A stretch of DNA of 64,000 nt from Emticicia sp. CRIBPO (GTDB lineage Bacteria > Bacteroidota > Bacteroidia > Cytophagales > Spirosomataceae): positions 80,364 to 144,363 of the forward strand of contig NZ_JAAAKV010000013.1 of NCBI RefSeq assembly GCF_009905725.1. The letters are read 5' to 3'. Positions within the stretch are counted from its first letter, which is position 1. Every line of letters begins with the position of its first letter. Position numbers and translations under genes: made by a program. The notes under the pieces are model-generated. The model was not told the DNA's origin. It was given only the letters and a program-made list of their open reading frames with translations, and ran no database searches. Below, in pieces: positions 52,156 to 62,709 of the stretch.

Positions 52156-55100
52156 ATGAAATTAAAAATTTATCTGAAGTATTTTTTCTTGCTTCTTGTT
52201 GCAACTTCCCTGTTTACAGTGGACGGCTTTGCTCAGGCAAGAAAAGTTAGTGGAAAGGTCGTTGGCTCTGACGACAATTCCGGGATCCCCGGAGCATCCG
52301 TAACCATCAAAGGTACCACTAGAGGTGGTTCTACTGATGCGGAAGGAAATTATTCTATCGATGTCAGAGGACCGAACGATGTTCTTGTGTTTAGCTTTTT
52401 GGGTTACACGACACAGCAAATCACTGTCGGAAATCAGACAACAATTAATGTAACTTTAGCTTCTGATGTATCTTCATTGGAAGAAGTTGTTGTTACAGGT
52501 TATTCAGTTGACAAAAGAAAAGAATCTACGGGTGCTGTTTCTATTGTAAAATCAAAAGATCTGACAACTGTTCCATCTTCGAGTGTTGAACAACAACTTC
52601 AAGGTAGAGTGGCCGGTTTAACGGTAGTAACTACCAGTCAGCCGGGTTCTGGTAGCCAGATCAGGGTCAGGGGTTTTGGTGCTTTCGGTGGTAACCAGCC
52701 TTTGGTTATTGTTGACGGTTATCCTGTAGGTAACGCTGATTATCTGAACCCTGAAGATATTGAAACAACTACTGTATTGAAAGACGCCTCTGCTGCTTCT
52801 ATTTATGGAGCAAGAGCGGCTAACGGCGTAATTGTATACACTACAAAGAAAGGTAAGAAAGGAGCTAAAAAATTAAGTATAACGTATGACGGTATCTTCG
52901 GATTTACAGATCCGGGTAAAGGTCAGAAAATGATGAATCCTCAGGATCAGGCTACATGGACGTGGAATGCCCTTCGTAATTCAGGATCTCCTTTGACTCA
53001 CCCTCAGTACGGTTCAGGGGCAACGCCGGTTATCCCTGATTATCTGAAAGTAGGAAATCAGAGTGGTGTCATCGGTACTGTAGACCTTGCTGCAGAAGCT
53101 AAAAAATATAACATTACCGGACCAACCATCGGTGATTTTTACCAGGTAATCAAAGCTAACAAAGCAGGTACTGACTGGTATGATGCATTGACTCAGACAG
53201 GAACGATTCAAAGACACACCCTTGGTTTCTCGGGTGGTGGAGAAGGATCACGTTTTTATATTGGTTTTTCTGCTCAGGATCAGCATGGTATTCTGGCCAG
53301 CCAGAAAGCGAAAAGATATGCAGCCAGAATCAATACCGAATTTGATGTATTTAAAAATGTAAGGATAGGTGAAAACCTTCAGCTTACTTATTTCCAGATT
53401 CTCGGAAGAGACGGAGATAACGGCGGTCTTTCCAGTTCTCAAAACGAAAATGATATTTTGGCGGCATTCAGATCTCCAACTATCTTACCGGTATATGATG
53501 AATTCGGAGGTTATGCAGGTACTACTGCTCTAGGTTTCGGACAGGGTTCAAACCCGGTTGCTAACCAGCAGAGAGGTAAATTGAACAGGAATTTCAACGG
53601 TTTGGCTACAGGTAATATTTACATAGAGATTGATCCGATTAAAGATTTGACGATTAAATCATCTGTAGGTATGAACTATATCAACTCTTACGGATGGGGA
53701 TATGGTCAGCCGATTTATGAAACACTGGAGAACAAGGGTGTTAACTGGTCATATAATGAAAGTAGCAGTTTTGCTTTGGGGTATACAATTACCAATACTG
53801 CTACTTATAAGAAGAAATTCGGTATCCACGGTATTGAATTATTGGCTGGTCACGAAGCATTGAATACAGGGTTTGGTAAAAACTTAAGTGCAAGTGGTAG
53901 AAATCCGTTTGCAGGAGATATTGACTATATTACTATTTCCAAACTGGATATCATCAACCCTGCTCAAAGTGGAAAGAATAATGGAATTACATTCCTGTCT
54001 TATTTCGGAAGGGCTATTTATAACCTTAATGAAAAGTATATCATTACAGGGGTGTTGCGTCGTGACGGATCTTCCCGTTTTGGTTCTGAGTCGAGATACG
54101 GTGTTTTCCCTGCAGTTTCTGCAGCATGGCGTTTGTCTGACGAGTCATTCATGAAGGAAATTCCATGGATTACAGATTTGAAAGTAAGAGGTGGATATGG
54201 TACAATGGGTAACTCTAATAACGTTGACCCAGGTAACCAGTTCAGTCTTTATGCTCAGGATCTTGCCAACTCAGTGTATGACATCGCAGGTTCAAATGCA
54301 GGTGTAACCAGTGGTTTTAAACAATCAAGAATTGGAAACCCGGCTGCCAAGTGGGAAACCAGTATTACCAAAAACATCGGTTTTGATGGTACTTTCTTCA
54401 AAAGCAGATTAGAGGTAGTTTTAGACTTGTGGCAAAAAGATACAAAAGACCTGTTATACAGACTTCCTATTACACAAACCGTTGGTGGTGCTACTCCTCC
54501 ATCTGTTAACGTAGGAACTATGGTTAACAAAGGGATAGATGTTCAGGTCATTAACCGCGGTAAAATTGCCAAGGAAGTAGCTTATGAGGTAAATGTAACG
54601 GGTAGTTTCCTTCACAACGAAATTACCAAGATTGGTGGCAACCTGACTTACCTTTTGGATGTTAATCCTGGATTCAGAGGGGTCAATCCTATCAGAAACC
54701 AATTGGGTTATTCACTGTCTGCATTCTACGGGTATAAAGTAGCTGGTCTATTCCAGTCACAGGAAGAAGTTACTTCTTCTCCGGCTCAGGATGGAGCAGC
54801 CCCTGGTCGCTTCAGATATCAGGATGTTAATAATGACGGTAAAATCAATTCTGATGACCGTACCTACCTTGGAAGTCCGGTACCTACCTTTACAGGTGGT
54901 CTTAACTTTACTTTGAAGTATAAGAACTTTGAACTATTGTCTTATTTCTATACTTCAATTGGAAACAAAATCTTTAACCTTTCTAAAAGATTTACAGATT
55001 TCTATCCTTTGTTTGCCGGTTCTGCTATTTCAGAAAGAGTTAAGGATTCGTGGACTCCTCAGAACAGAGATACAAAAATCCCTATTTTTGAAGCAAACGA

Positions 55101-55386
55101 TGGCTTTAGTACAGGTTCTCAGGCGAGTGATTTTTATGTAGAGGACGGATCTTATCTAAGATTCCAGAACTTGTCTCTTGCTTACAATGTTCCTTCGACG
55201 TTTGTTGATAAATTAAAACTTGGAAGTTTAAGATTGAACGCTTCTGTCAATAATTTATTTACAATTACCAAATATGGTGGATTGGATCCTCAGGTAGCAG
55301 GTGCGGCAGATACCAATTTCGGTATTGATTTGGGTAACTTCCCAATGACCCGCCAGGTGAATTTTGGTATTAACGTTGGGTTTTAA
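52156..55386 (+). CDS. SusC/RagA-family TonB-linked outer-membrane protein
   Basis: The ATG at 52156 gives 1076 residues with signal peptide YFFLLLVATSLFTVDGFAQ. A CarboxypepD_reg-like domain (VSGKVVGSDDNSGIPGASV, residues about 28-110) leads to the SusC box SSLEEVVVTGYSV and plug (AGLTVVTTSQPGSGSQIRVR, with KDASAASIYGARAANGVIV). The barrel ends in RQVNFGINVGF. This is the pore of a SusCD pair, and its SusD follows after 22 bp. The substrate is unknown; the neighbouring FG-GAP lipoproteins and GH127 are the only hints. Confidence 0.98.
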   Translation: MKLKIYLKYFFLLLVATSLFTVDGFAQARKVSGKVVGSDDNSGIPGASVTIKGTTRGGSTDAEGNYSIDVRGPNDVLVFSFLGYTTQQITVGNQTTINVTLASDVSSLEEVVVTGYSVDKRKESTGAVSIVKSKDLTTVPSSSVEQQLQGRVAGLTVVTTSQPGSGSQIRVRGFGAFGGNQPLVIVDGYPVGNADYLNPEDIETTTVLKDASAASIYGARAANGVIVYTTKKGKKGAKKLSITYDGIFGFTDPGKGQKMMNPQDQATWTWNALRNSGSPLTHPQYGSGATPVIPDYLKVGNQSGVIGTVDLAAEAKKYNITGPTIGDFYQVIKANKAGTDWYDALTQTGTIQRHTLGFSGGGEGSRFYIGFSAQDQHGILASQKAKRYAARINTEFDVFKNVRIGENLQLTYFQILGRDGDNGGLSSSQNENDILAAFRSPTILPVYDEFGGYAGTTALGFGQGSNPVANQQRGKLNRNFNGLATGNIYIEIDPIKDLTIKSSVGMNYINSYGWGYGQPIYETLENKGVNWSYNESSSFALGYTITNTATYKKKFGIHGIELLAGHEALNTGFGKNLSASGRNPFAGDIDYITISKLDIINPAQSGKNNGITFLSYFGRAIYNLNEKYIITGVLRRDGSSRFGSESRYGVFPAVSAAWRLSDESFMKEIPWITDLKVRGGYGTMGNSNNVDPGNQFSLYAQDLANSVYDIAGSNAGVTSGFKQSRIGNPAAKWETSITKNIGFDGTFFKSRLEVVLDLWQKDTKDLLYRLPITQTVGGATPPSVNVGTMVNKGIDVQVINRGKIAKEVAYEVNVTGSFLHNEITKIGGNLTYLLDVNPGFRGVNPIRNQLGYSLSAFYGYKVAGLFQSQEEVTSSPAQDGAAPGRFRYQDVNNDGKINSDDRTYLGSPVPTFTGGLNFTLKYKNFELLSYFYTSIGNKIFNLSKRFTDFYPLFAGSAISERVKDSWTPQNRDTKIPIFEANDGFSTGSQASDFYVEDGSYLRFQNLSLAYNVPSTFVDKLKLGSLRLNASVNNLFTITKYGGLDPQVAGAADTNFGIDLGNFPMTRQVNFGINVGF

Positions 55387-55408
55387 TTAATATAAATTGA
55401 ACATTACG

Positions 55409-57127
55409 ATGAAAAAAATAACAATTGTAGTATTATTCTTATTGCTTTTTGCAGGTTATTCTTGTAAAGAAAGCTTTCTGGATGTAGCTCCGACGGGCTC
55501 ATTAGCCAAGGCCCAGCTTACAACAAAGGCCGGACTTGAAGGGGCATTGATCGCCGCCTATGCACAATTAAGCGGTTTGGGAAGTTATGCTTCCGGCCCT
55601 TCCAACTGGGTTTGGGGAAGTATTAGAGGTGGAGATGCCAATAAAGGTACTGACCCGGGTGACTTTTCGGATATTAACCCGATACAGCGTTTTGAATATT
55701 CTCCTACCTTGCCTTTCAGCGGAGAGGTTTATCAAGGTCATTTTGAAGGTGTTGCCAGAGCAAATGCCGTATTGGCTCTTCTTAAGGAAGCAGCGGCTTC
55801 TGTAAAACCTGAAGATATAGCAAGAATGGAAGCCGAGGCTAAGTTTCTGAGAGCACACTTCTATTTTCAGCTGAAGAGAAACTTTGATATGGTTCCTTAT
55901 GTAGATGAAACCAATAACGTTACAAACGGAATTGAGAAAGTTAAGAATGATGTAGATCTATGGCCAAAAATTGAAGCAGATTTCAAAGCTGCTTATGATA
56001 AACTTCCTGAAGTAGCAGATGCAGCAGGTAGAGCCAACAAATGGGCTGCTGCTTCTTATCTTGCCAAAGTGTACATGTTCGAAAAGAAATATACTGAAGC
56101 AAAAGCTTTGTTTGATCTGATCATTGCTAACGGTAAAACTGCCGGAGGTAAGAAATATGCATTACTTCCTAAATACTCTGATCTTTATGTGATCGCTAAT
56201 GACAATAATGCGGAGTCGATCTTCTCAGTACAGGCGACAGTAAAATCAGGTAACGGTAATAACGCCAATGCCGATCTTCAGTTGAACTACATTCAGGGTG
56301 TTGACCCGGGTACTTGTTGCGGATTCTTCCAGCCTTCATTTGAATTTGTAAACTCTTTCAGAACAGATGCTGCAGGATTGCCGATTCTCGATGGTTCATA
56401 CAATGATCCCGCTAAAGCCGTTAAGAATGACATGGGTCTTAAATCTGACGAAGCTTTCACGCCTGATGCAGGTCCTTTGGACCCGAGACTTGATCACTCA
56501 GTTGGTCGCAGAGGTATTCCTTTCAAAGACTGGGGTGTACACACAGGAGCCAGCATGATCAGAAACCAGCCTAACGGAGGACCGTACTCACCTAAGAAAT
56601 ATTTGTTTTCAAAAGCTGAAAAAGCTGCAGGTATGACTGAGACAGGTGGTTGGGGACACCAGACTTTCAATGCTTACAACGTCAATATTATCAGGTTTGC
56701 TGATGTGCTTTTGATGGCTGCTGAAGCTGAGATCGAAGTCGGAAGTTTGGCTAAGGCACTGGAATATACCAATATGGTGAGAGGAAGAGCTGCCAATCCG
56801 AATGATTTTGTAACCTTAGACGGAAAACCTGCTGCCAATTATAAAATTGCCTTGTATCCTGCATTCGCTTCAAAAGAGGCTGCAAGAACAGCGGTACGTT
56901 TTGAGAGAAGACTTGAGCTGGGAATGGAAGGATACCGTTTTTATGACCTTGTTCGCTGGGGCGAGGATGTTGCCGCGATCAATAAGTATCTGACTTATGA
57001 CCAGGTAAGACTTCCGGGAGCCTTGGGCGGAGCGAAGTATCAGGCTAAAAATGCACTATTGCCTTTACCGCAGTCGCAAATTGACTTGGTTGGCCGTGAT
57101 ATTTTAAAGCAAAATCCGAATTATTAA
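55409..57127 (+). CDS. SusD/RagB-family nutrient-binding lipoprotein
   Basis: The ATG at 55409 gives 572 residues with a lipobox (FAGYSC). The SusD TPR helices EAKFLRAHFYFQLKRNFD and EAEIEVGSLAKALEYTNMVRGR are present, with the C-terminal FERRLELGMEGYRFYDLVRWGED and LPLPQSQIDLVGRDILKQNPNY (its end reads LKQNPNY). The TTG at 55397 in the same frame is an unlikely start. It is the lid of the SusC partner 22 bp upstream. A strong terminator closes this two-gene unit. Confidence 0.97.
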   Translation: MKKITIVVLFLLLFAGYSCKESFLDVAPTGSLAKAQLTTKAGLEGALIAAYAQLSGLGSYASGPSNWVWGSIRGGDANKGTDPGDFSDINPIQRFEYSPTLPFSGEVYQGHFEGVARANAVLALLKEAAASVKPEDIARMEAEAKFLRAHFYFQLKRNFDMVPYVDETNNVTNGIEKVKNDVDLWPKIEADFKAAYDKLPEVADAAGRANKWAAASYLAKVYMFEKKYTEAKALFDLIIANGKTAGGKKYALLPKYSDLYVIANDNNAESIFSVQATVKSGNGNNANADLQLNYIQGVDPGTCCGFFQPSFEFVNSFRTDAAGLPILDGSYNDPAKAVKNDMGLKSDEAFTPDAGPLDPRLDHSVGRRGIPFKDWGVHTGASMIRNQPNGGPYSPKKYLFSKAEKAAGMTETGGWGHQTFNAYNVNIIRFADVLLMAAEAEIEVGSLAKALEYTNMVRGRAANPNDFVTLDGKPAANYKIALYPAFASKEAARTAVRFERRLELGMEGYRFYDLVRWGEDVAAINKYLTYDQVRLPGALGGAKYQAKNALLPLPQSQIDLVGRDILKQNPNY

Positions 57128-57145
57128 TTAAAATCAGGATATTTG

Positions 57146-57178
57146 AAAAGGGTAGAAGGTTCACTTCTACCCTTTTTT
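57146..57178 (+). terminator. Terminator of the SusC-SusD operon
   Basis: AAAAGGGTAGAAG (57146-57158), a 5-nt loop and CTTCTACCCTTTT (57164-57176) form a perfect 13-bp stem followed by more T residues. In the remaining gap to 57521 no gene is seen; TATATTTA (57490-57497) is a near-consensus -7 box for the next gene. Confidence 0.93.
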
Positions 57179-57521
57179 ATGATTTCTGCCATTGAAGCGG
57201 ATCGTTTATCCTGCTGAGAATCTCAGGGATTTTTAAAAACACACTTCTGTTCGGTTAAACACCTGTCTCTCATTTCACCTGAAGTTCATATTTGTCCCTG
57301 GTTGAATCAGGGGTTAAAATTAGCTTAGTATTTAAAAGCTTCTGTGGCATATTATGCATTAAAAGTGTAAGAGACAATGTTTTTCCAGGTTTAGAAGGAA
57401 AGATCTTTAAGTGACAGGAATGCCTTGTGCAAACCATTGCATTGGTAAAAAATAAAATAATCCGATTCGATATGTCCTGGCTTTTTGTTTATATTTATAT
57501 CCAAAAACCTTAATCATTGCT

Positions 57522-60500
57522 ATGAAATTTAACTTTACTATTCTTATTTTTTTCGTTTTCATTTTTTTTAGCTGCAAAGAAAAAACATTATTCCAAAAGC
57601 TAACGACAGAGGAGACTGGAGTCAGTTTTACCAACAACATTGTCGAAAATGACACTATGAATATTATCAAATTTGAATATATTTATAATGGTGGCGGGGT
57701 GGCGATTGCAGATTTTAACAGTGACGGACTTCAGGATCTTTTTTTCAGCGGTAATCAGGTACAAAATAAACTATATCTGAACAAAGGAGATTTTAAGTTT
57801 GAAGACGTTTCGAAACCTTCCGGAATTGATGGTTTTGACCGCTGGAATACCGGGGTAGTAACTGTTGATGTCAATGGAGACGGTCTGATGGATATTTATG
57901 TGGCCGCTTCAGTAAAACAACCCGCTTCAAAAAGAGAAAACCTGCTGTTTGTTAACCAGGGTGTCAAAGGAGGCGTTCCTGTTTTTAAAGAAATGGGAAA
58001 AGAATATGGGGTAAATGATGACGGTCATTCTGAAAATGCTACGTTCTTTGACTACGATAATGACGGGGATCTTGATTTGTATGTGGTAACGAATGTTATT
58101 GATCAATATCCGAACTTCTACAGGCCTAAGAAAACAGATGGTTCGAATCCGAATACAGACCGGCTTTACCGCTGTGACTGGAGTGATTCGCTCAAGCATC
58201 CTGTTTACACCAATGTTTCTAAAGAAGCCGGAATCCTGATAGAGGGTTTTGGCCTGGGGGTTAATATTTGTGATATCAACAATGATGGCTGGAAGGATAT
58301 TTACGTAACAAACGATTATGCGTCTGATGACCTGTTTTATGTCAATAATAAAAACGGCACATTTACTGATAAAGCAGCTGACTACTTTAAACATACCAGC
58401 AATTCGGCTATGGGGAATGACATTGCTGATATCAATAATGACGGATTGCTTGATATTATCGCATTGGACATGCTTCCGAAGAACAACCTGAGAAAAAAAG
58501 TGCTGGCCCCTGCCAATAACTACCAGTTGTATAATTTCAGTGATCAGTACGGGTATATTTATCAGTACATGAGAAATACACTTCAACTCAATAATGGAAT
58601 AGATGCAAAAGGCGAACCGAAATTCAGTGAAATAAGCCTGCTGTCAGGTGTAGCCGAAACCGACTGGAGCTGGACACCCTCACTGGCTGACTTTGACAAC
58701 GATGGTTTCCGTGACTTGTTCGTGACCAATGGTTTTCCAAAAGATGTGACCGACCGGGATTTTATGGCGTTCAGGGCTGATGCAGAAAGGCTGGCGGGGA
58801 TTGATTACCTGCTTTCTCAGATTCCTGAAGTGAAAATCAGCAATTATGCTTTCAGGAATAAAGGAGATCTTACATTTGAGAACGTTACCAAGTCCTGGGG
58901 TTTTGATATTCCTTCTTTTTCTAACGGAGCAGCTTACGGAGACCTTGATAATGATGGAGACCTGGATTATGTAATCAACAATATCAATGACCCGGCATCA
59001 ATCTATAAAAATACCCTCATGGAAGAAAAAGGGGATAAAAAGTCTGACTATCTGAGAATCAGTTTTAAAGGGAATGATAAAAATACTTTCGGTTACGGGG
59101 CTGTTGCGGAAGCGGAGCTTACTAATAGAGAAACCCTGATTCATGAGCACAACCCTCACAGGGGATATTTGTCGAGTGTGGAGCCTTATGTGCATTTTGG
59201 ATTAGGAGAGAAAGTGATCAAAACCCTGAGAATAAGATGGCAGAATGGTAAAATGCAGGAGTTTAAGAATGTAAAACCCAACCAGGTTTTGGTAGTAGAC
59301 ATTAAAAATGCAAACCTCGAGAGTATCAGGCCTTCATTTGTCAGAGATAACCAGATGACAGACATTACGCAGTTGGCTGGAATTGATTTTAAGCACCGTG
59401 AATATGACTTTATAGACTTCAATCAGCAGAACCTGCTTCCTTCCAAATTGTCTCAACTCGGGCCTGCCATGGCTACGGGTGATATCAATGGTGATGGATT
59501 GGATGACATATTTATGAGCGGACCTAAATTTATTAATGCTTCATTTTTTGTACAGGGGAGCGACGGCAAATTTCAACAGAAGTTCCTTTTACCCGCTGTT
59601 GATTCACTTCAGAAAAAAGGAGAAGACCTGGGCAGTTTGTTGTTTGATGCAGACCTGGATGGCGATCTTGATCTTTACATTGCCAGGGGAGGCTCGGAAG
59701 ATCACCCGGCAAACCCTTCATTCCAGGATGTGCTTTATCTGAATGACGGAAAAGGCGGGTTCACTGTAGCGGTTAATGCTTTACCTGAATCGTTCCTGAG
59801 TAAATCATGTGTCAGAGCCAGTGATTTTGATCATGATGGCGACCTTGATCTCTTGGTAGCGGGAAGAAACGTTCCTTTGGAATATCCTAAACCTACTTCA
59901 AGTAAACTCTTACGGAATGATACTAAAAACGGAGTTGTTAAATTCACGGACGTGACCGCATCACTTGCACCGGGACTGAATGACATAGGATTGATTTGTG
60001 ACGTGCTTTGGACAGATTATGATAATGACGGCTGGGCTGACCTGATACTGGCCGGAGAATGGATGCCTGTTACCATGTTTAAAAATGAGAAAGGAAAACT
60101 TGTTCAGAATCAGAAAACAGGGTTGGAGGCCTTCAAAGGTCTGTGGAATTCTTTAAACGGAGGCGATTTTGACGGAGACGGGGATATTGATTATGTAGTG
60201 GGAAATCTTGGAAAAAACAACCTTATGAAAGGAACGGCACTTGAGCCTGTGAAGGTGCTGGCAAAAGATTTTGATAATAATGGCAACTATGACCTGATCC
60301 CTTTTGTCTATTTTGACGGGGTCGATGGAAAAAGGCAACTGGTGCCGTTTAACGGCAAGGACGATGTCAATAAGCAGCTGAATCCGACCAGGGCCAGGTT
60401 TGTTTCCTATAAAGATTTTGCCGGGGCTACTTATGATAATTTGCTGGCGGAAGAAGCCCGTAAGGGGGCACTGGAGCTTGAAATGAATTATACTTCTTCT

Positions 60501-61016
60501 GCTTACATTGAAAATCTCGGTAATGGGTCCTTTAAAATCACCGAGCTTCCGGTTTATGCCCAGTTTTCAGTAGTAAACGGTATGCTGGTAAAAGACCTTG
60601 ACCAGGATGGAAACCTCGACGTGCTGATTTCTGGAAACAATTACGGAAATGAGACTTCGATCGGGCGTTATGATGCATCAAACGGTATTTTTCTGAAAGG
60701 TGATGGTAAGGGGAATTTTACGGTTAAAAACTATTCAGGATTCTATGCCCCGGGTGACGCCAAGGCCCTTGTCAGTTTTTATGACGGCTCTGGGAATATG
60801 CTGATTGCGTCCGCAGAAAACCGCGGCAAGCTGAGGTTGTTCAGGACTAAAATAGCGGGCGAAGTGATTCAACTCCAACCGAAATCAACCGGTGTAATCT
60901 ACAATCTGAGAGGGAAAAAACTTAAGTCGGAAGTTTATTATGGTTCTTCTTATCTTTCCCAATCAAGCAGAAAGATAGTGTTACCTGCCGGAGCTAAATT
61001 TATTTCAGAATATTAA
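57522..61016 (+). CDS. Large FG-GAP/VCBS repeat lipoprotein with ASPIC-UnbV domain (CRTAC1-like)
   Basis: 1164 residues with lipoprotein signal FFVFIFFSC. A first FG-GAP propeller (about 55-500) carries calcium-type loops such as DFNSDGLQD, DVNGDGLMD, DYDNDGDLD, DINNDGWKD and DLDNDGDLD. An ASPIC/UnbV domain lies near 545-610 (HNPHRGYLSSVEPYVHFGLG). A second propeller (about 625-1090) has DINGDGLDD, DADLDGDLD, DFDHDGDLD, DYDNDGWAD and DFDGDGDID. It is predicted to be exported and bound to the outer membrane, near the SusCD pair. Biochemical function unknown; the double-propeller build is longer than the CRTAC1-like protein at 19265. Confidence 0.93.
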   Translation: MKFNFTILIFFVFIFFSCKEKTLFQKLTTEETGVSFTNNIVENDTMNIIKFEYIYNGGGVAIADFNSDGLQDLFFSGNQVQNKLYLNKGDFKFEDVSKPSGIDGFDRWNTGVVTVDVNGDGLMDIYVAASVKQPASKRENLLFVNQGVKGGVPVFKEMGKEYGVNDDGHSENATFFDYDNDGDLDLYVVTNVIDQYPNFYRPKKTDGSNPNTDRLYRCDWSDSLKHPVYTNVSKEAGILIEGFGLGVNICDINNDGWKDIYVTNDYASDDLFYVNNKNGTFTDKAADYFKHTSNSAMGNDIADINNDGLLDIIALDMLPKNNLRKKVLAPANNYQLYNFSDQYGYIYQYMRNTLQLNNGIDAKGEPKFSEISLLSGVAETDWSWTPSLADFDNDGFRDLFVTNGFPKDVTDRDFMAFRADAERLAGIDYLLSQIPEVKISNYAFRNKGDLTFENVTKSWGFDIPSFSNGAAYGDLDNDGDLDYVINNINDPASIYKNTLMEEKGDKKSDYLRISFKGNDKNTFGYGAVAEAELTNRETLIHEHNPHRGYLSSVEPYVHFGLGEKVIKTLRIRWQNGKMQEFKNVKPNQVLVVDIKNANLESIRPSFVRDNQMTDITQLAGIDFKHREYDFIDFNQQNLLPSKLSQLGPAMATGDINGDGLDDIFMSGPKFINASFFVQGSDGKFQQKFLLPAVDSLQKKGEDLGSLLFDADLDGDLDLYIARGGSEDHPANPSFQDVLYLNDGKGGFTVAVNALPESFLSKSCVRASDFDHDGDLDLLVAGRNVPLEYPKPTSSKLLRNDTKNGVVKFTDVTASLAPGLNDIGLICDVLWTDYDNDGWADLILAGEWMPVTMFKNEKGKLVQNQKTGLEAFKGLWNSLNGGDFDGDGDIDYVVGNLGKNNLMKGTALEPVKVLAKDFDNNGNYDLIPFVYFDGVDGKRQLVPFNGKDDVNKQLNPTRARFVSYKDFAGATYDNLLAEEARKGALELEMNYTSSAYIENLGNGSFKITELPVYAQFSVVNGMLVKDLDQDGNLDVLISGNNYGNETSIGRYDASNGIFLKGDGKGNFTVKNYSGFYAPGDAKALVSFYDGSGNMLIASAENRGKLRLFRTKIAGEVIQLQPKSTGVIYNLRGKKLKSEVYYGSSYLSQSSRKIVLPAGAKFISEY

Positions 61017-61035
61017 TAACAGGTATTTTTGATCA

Positions 61036-61070
61036 GCCGGCCGTTTCAGAAGGAGCGGCCGGCTTTTTTT
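61036..61070 (+). terminator. Terminator of the large FG-GAP lipoprotein gene
   Basis: GCCGGCCG (61036-61043) and CGGCCGGC (61056-61063) pair with a 12-nt loop and are followed by seven T residues. Confidence 0.94.
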
Positions 61071-61202
61071 ACGAATTAACGCAAGGATTATCGCTGGAAT
61101 TCAAAACTTAGTCTATTGAAATTTGGTTTGAAGCATAAAATGGAACTTGCAGAAGGCTAAATACTTTAATTTAGAGTTTCAGAAAGAAGATTAACCCAAC
61201 CT

Positions 61203-62708
61203 ATGAATTTAAAAAGACTTATTTATTGCTCTTGCACAGCATTGCTTCTGGCATGTGGTTCGAAGAAAGAAGAAACCGTGGACGAGGTGTTGACTCCGTC
61301 AGGACTTGGCGGAAAAGAACTGGCAGAATTGCATTGTTCGCGGTGCCACGAATACACTCCTCCTCAAATGCTTGATAAAAAAACCTGGGAAGCCGGGGTT
61401 TTACCTGAAATGGGTCTAAGACTGGGCATTGGCGATCTGTTTGGTAAATTGCTGGGGATGAGTCAGGAACATATGAATCAGACAATTGCAGCCAACATAT
61501 ATCCTGACAGACCGATGCTGGCAGAAGAGGACTGGAAGAAAATTGTGGCTTATTATGCTGAAAATGCACCGGAAAAACCGCTTCCTCAGGCCACGAAAGA
61601 GAAAATATCTAAAAATCTCAGTGGATTCAGGGTTATCTCCAGGAACATTCCTGAAGGAGGCTTACCCAAAAATACCTTTGTGAAATTTAGTCCTGAAGAA
61701 AAAAGCGTTTATTCAGGAGAGAAAAACGGAAAACTCTACCGATATGACCTGAAGCTGAAAAAAGCAGATTCTCTGGGTGCGTTTGGTGCTGTAGCAGATA
61801 TTTATTTTGAAAAAGACGGTCTCAGAATTCTGGACATGGGGCAGATAGATCCCCATGAAGGGAAATTCGGGAAGTTTTATCAGAGAACTGCCGACGGCAC
61901 ACAAAAGATATTGCTGGATACATTGAGGCGTCCGGTGAGGGCTGCTTTTGGTGATCTGGATGAGGATGGGGTAGAGGATATGCTTGTCTGCAGCTTTGGT
62001 TTTGAATTGGGTAAACTGGCCTGGTACAGTGGTAAAAATAAGAAAGAAAATGTGCTTAAAAACCTGCCGGGGGCCAGGAATGTATTCATCAGGGACATGA
62101 ACAATGACGGCAAAAATGATATTGTGGCATTGATGACGCAAGCCCGGGAAGGTGTTTTTATTTTTTATAATCAGGGTAACGGACGCTTTGATGAAAAGCA
62201 GGTATTGTCATTTTCTCCTGTGTTTGGTTCCAGTCATATTCAACTGGTGGATTTCAATAAGGACGGCTTTGTGGATATTGTTTATTCAAACGGTGATAAC
62301 GCTGACTTTTCTTATAGTTTTAAGAGCTATCACGGGCTAAGGATTTTTGAAAACAGCGGGAAAAACAGTTTCAAAGAAGCATTCTTCTACCCGGTTTACG
62401 GAGCGGCAGAATCACACACAGCGGATTTTGATCAGGACGGTGACCTTGACATAGCTCTGATCTCTTATTTTCCTGACAAGAACCAGGTTCCTAATGAAGG
62501 ATTTTTATTCCTGGAAAACACAGGAGGATACCAGTTCAAGGTTTCTTCATTTCCACAAGCAAAAAATGGCATCTGGATGACGATGGATGTGGCCGATATG
62601 GACAAAGACGGAGACCTGGACATAGTCCTGGGGGCCTACGAAAGGGGATCGGTCAACAGCTCCCGGCAGAAACTTGAAATGGTTGTCCTTGAAAACCTGA
62701 AACGCTGA
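61203..62708 (+). CDS. Cytochrome c-FG-GAP fusion lipoprotein
   Basis: 501 residues with lipoprotein signal CSCTALLLAC. A small c-type cytochrome-like part (about 35-130) contains the haem motif LHCSRCHEYTPP (CxxCH) with a possible axial Met in GVLPEMGLRLG, and ends in WKKIVAYYAENAP, typical of cytochrome c helices. The rest is an FG-GAP/VCBS propeller with loops such as DLDEDGVED, DMNNDGKND, DFNKDGFVD, DFDQDGDLD and DMDKDGDLD. The combination suggests electron transfer tied to a surface propeller. It is the last gene of the locus and ends 1 bp before the convergent GH127 gene. Confidence 0.92.
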   Translation: MNLKRLIYCSCTALLLACGSKKEETVDEVLTPSGLGGKELAELHCSRCHEYTPPQMLDKKTWEAGVLPEMGLRLGIGDLFGKLLGMSQEHMNQTIAANIYPDRPMLAEEDWKKIVAYYAENAPEKPLPQATKEKISKNLSGFRVISRNIPEGGLPKNTFVKFSPEEKSVYSGEKNGKLYRYDLKLKKADSLGAFGAVADIYFEKDGLRILDMGQIDPHEGKFGKFYQRTADGTQKILLDTLRRPVRAAFGDLDEDGVEDMLVCSFGFELGKLAWYSGKNKKENVLKNLPGARNVFIRDMNNDGKNDIVALMTQAREGVFIFYNQGNGRFDEKQVLSFSPVFGSSHIQLVDFNKDGFVDIVYSNGDNADFSYSFKSYHGLRIFENSGKNSFKEAFFYPVYGAAESHTADFDQDGDLDIALISYFPDKNQVPNEGFLFLENTGGYQFKVSSFPQAKNGIWMTMDVADMDKDGDLDIVLGAYERGSVNSSRQKLEMVVLENLKR

Positions 62709-62709
62709 G

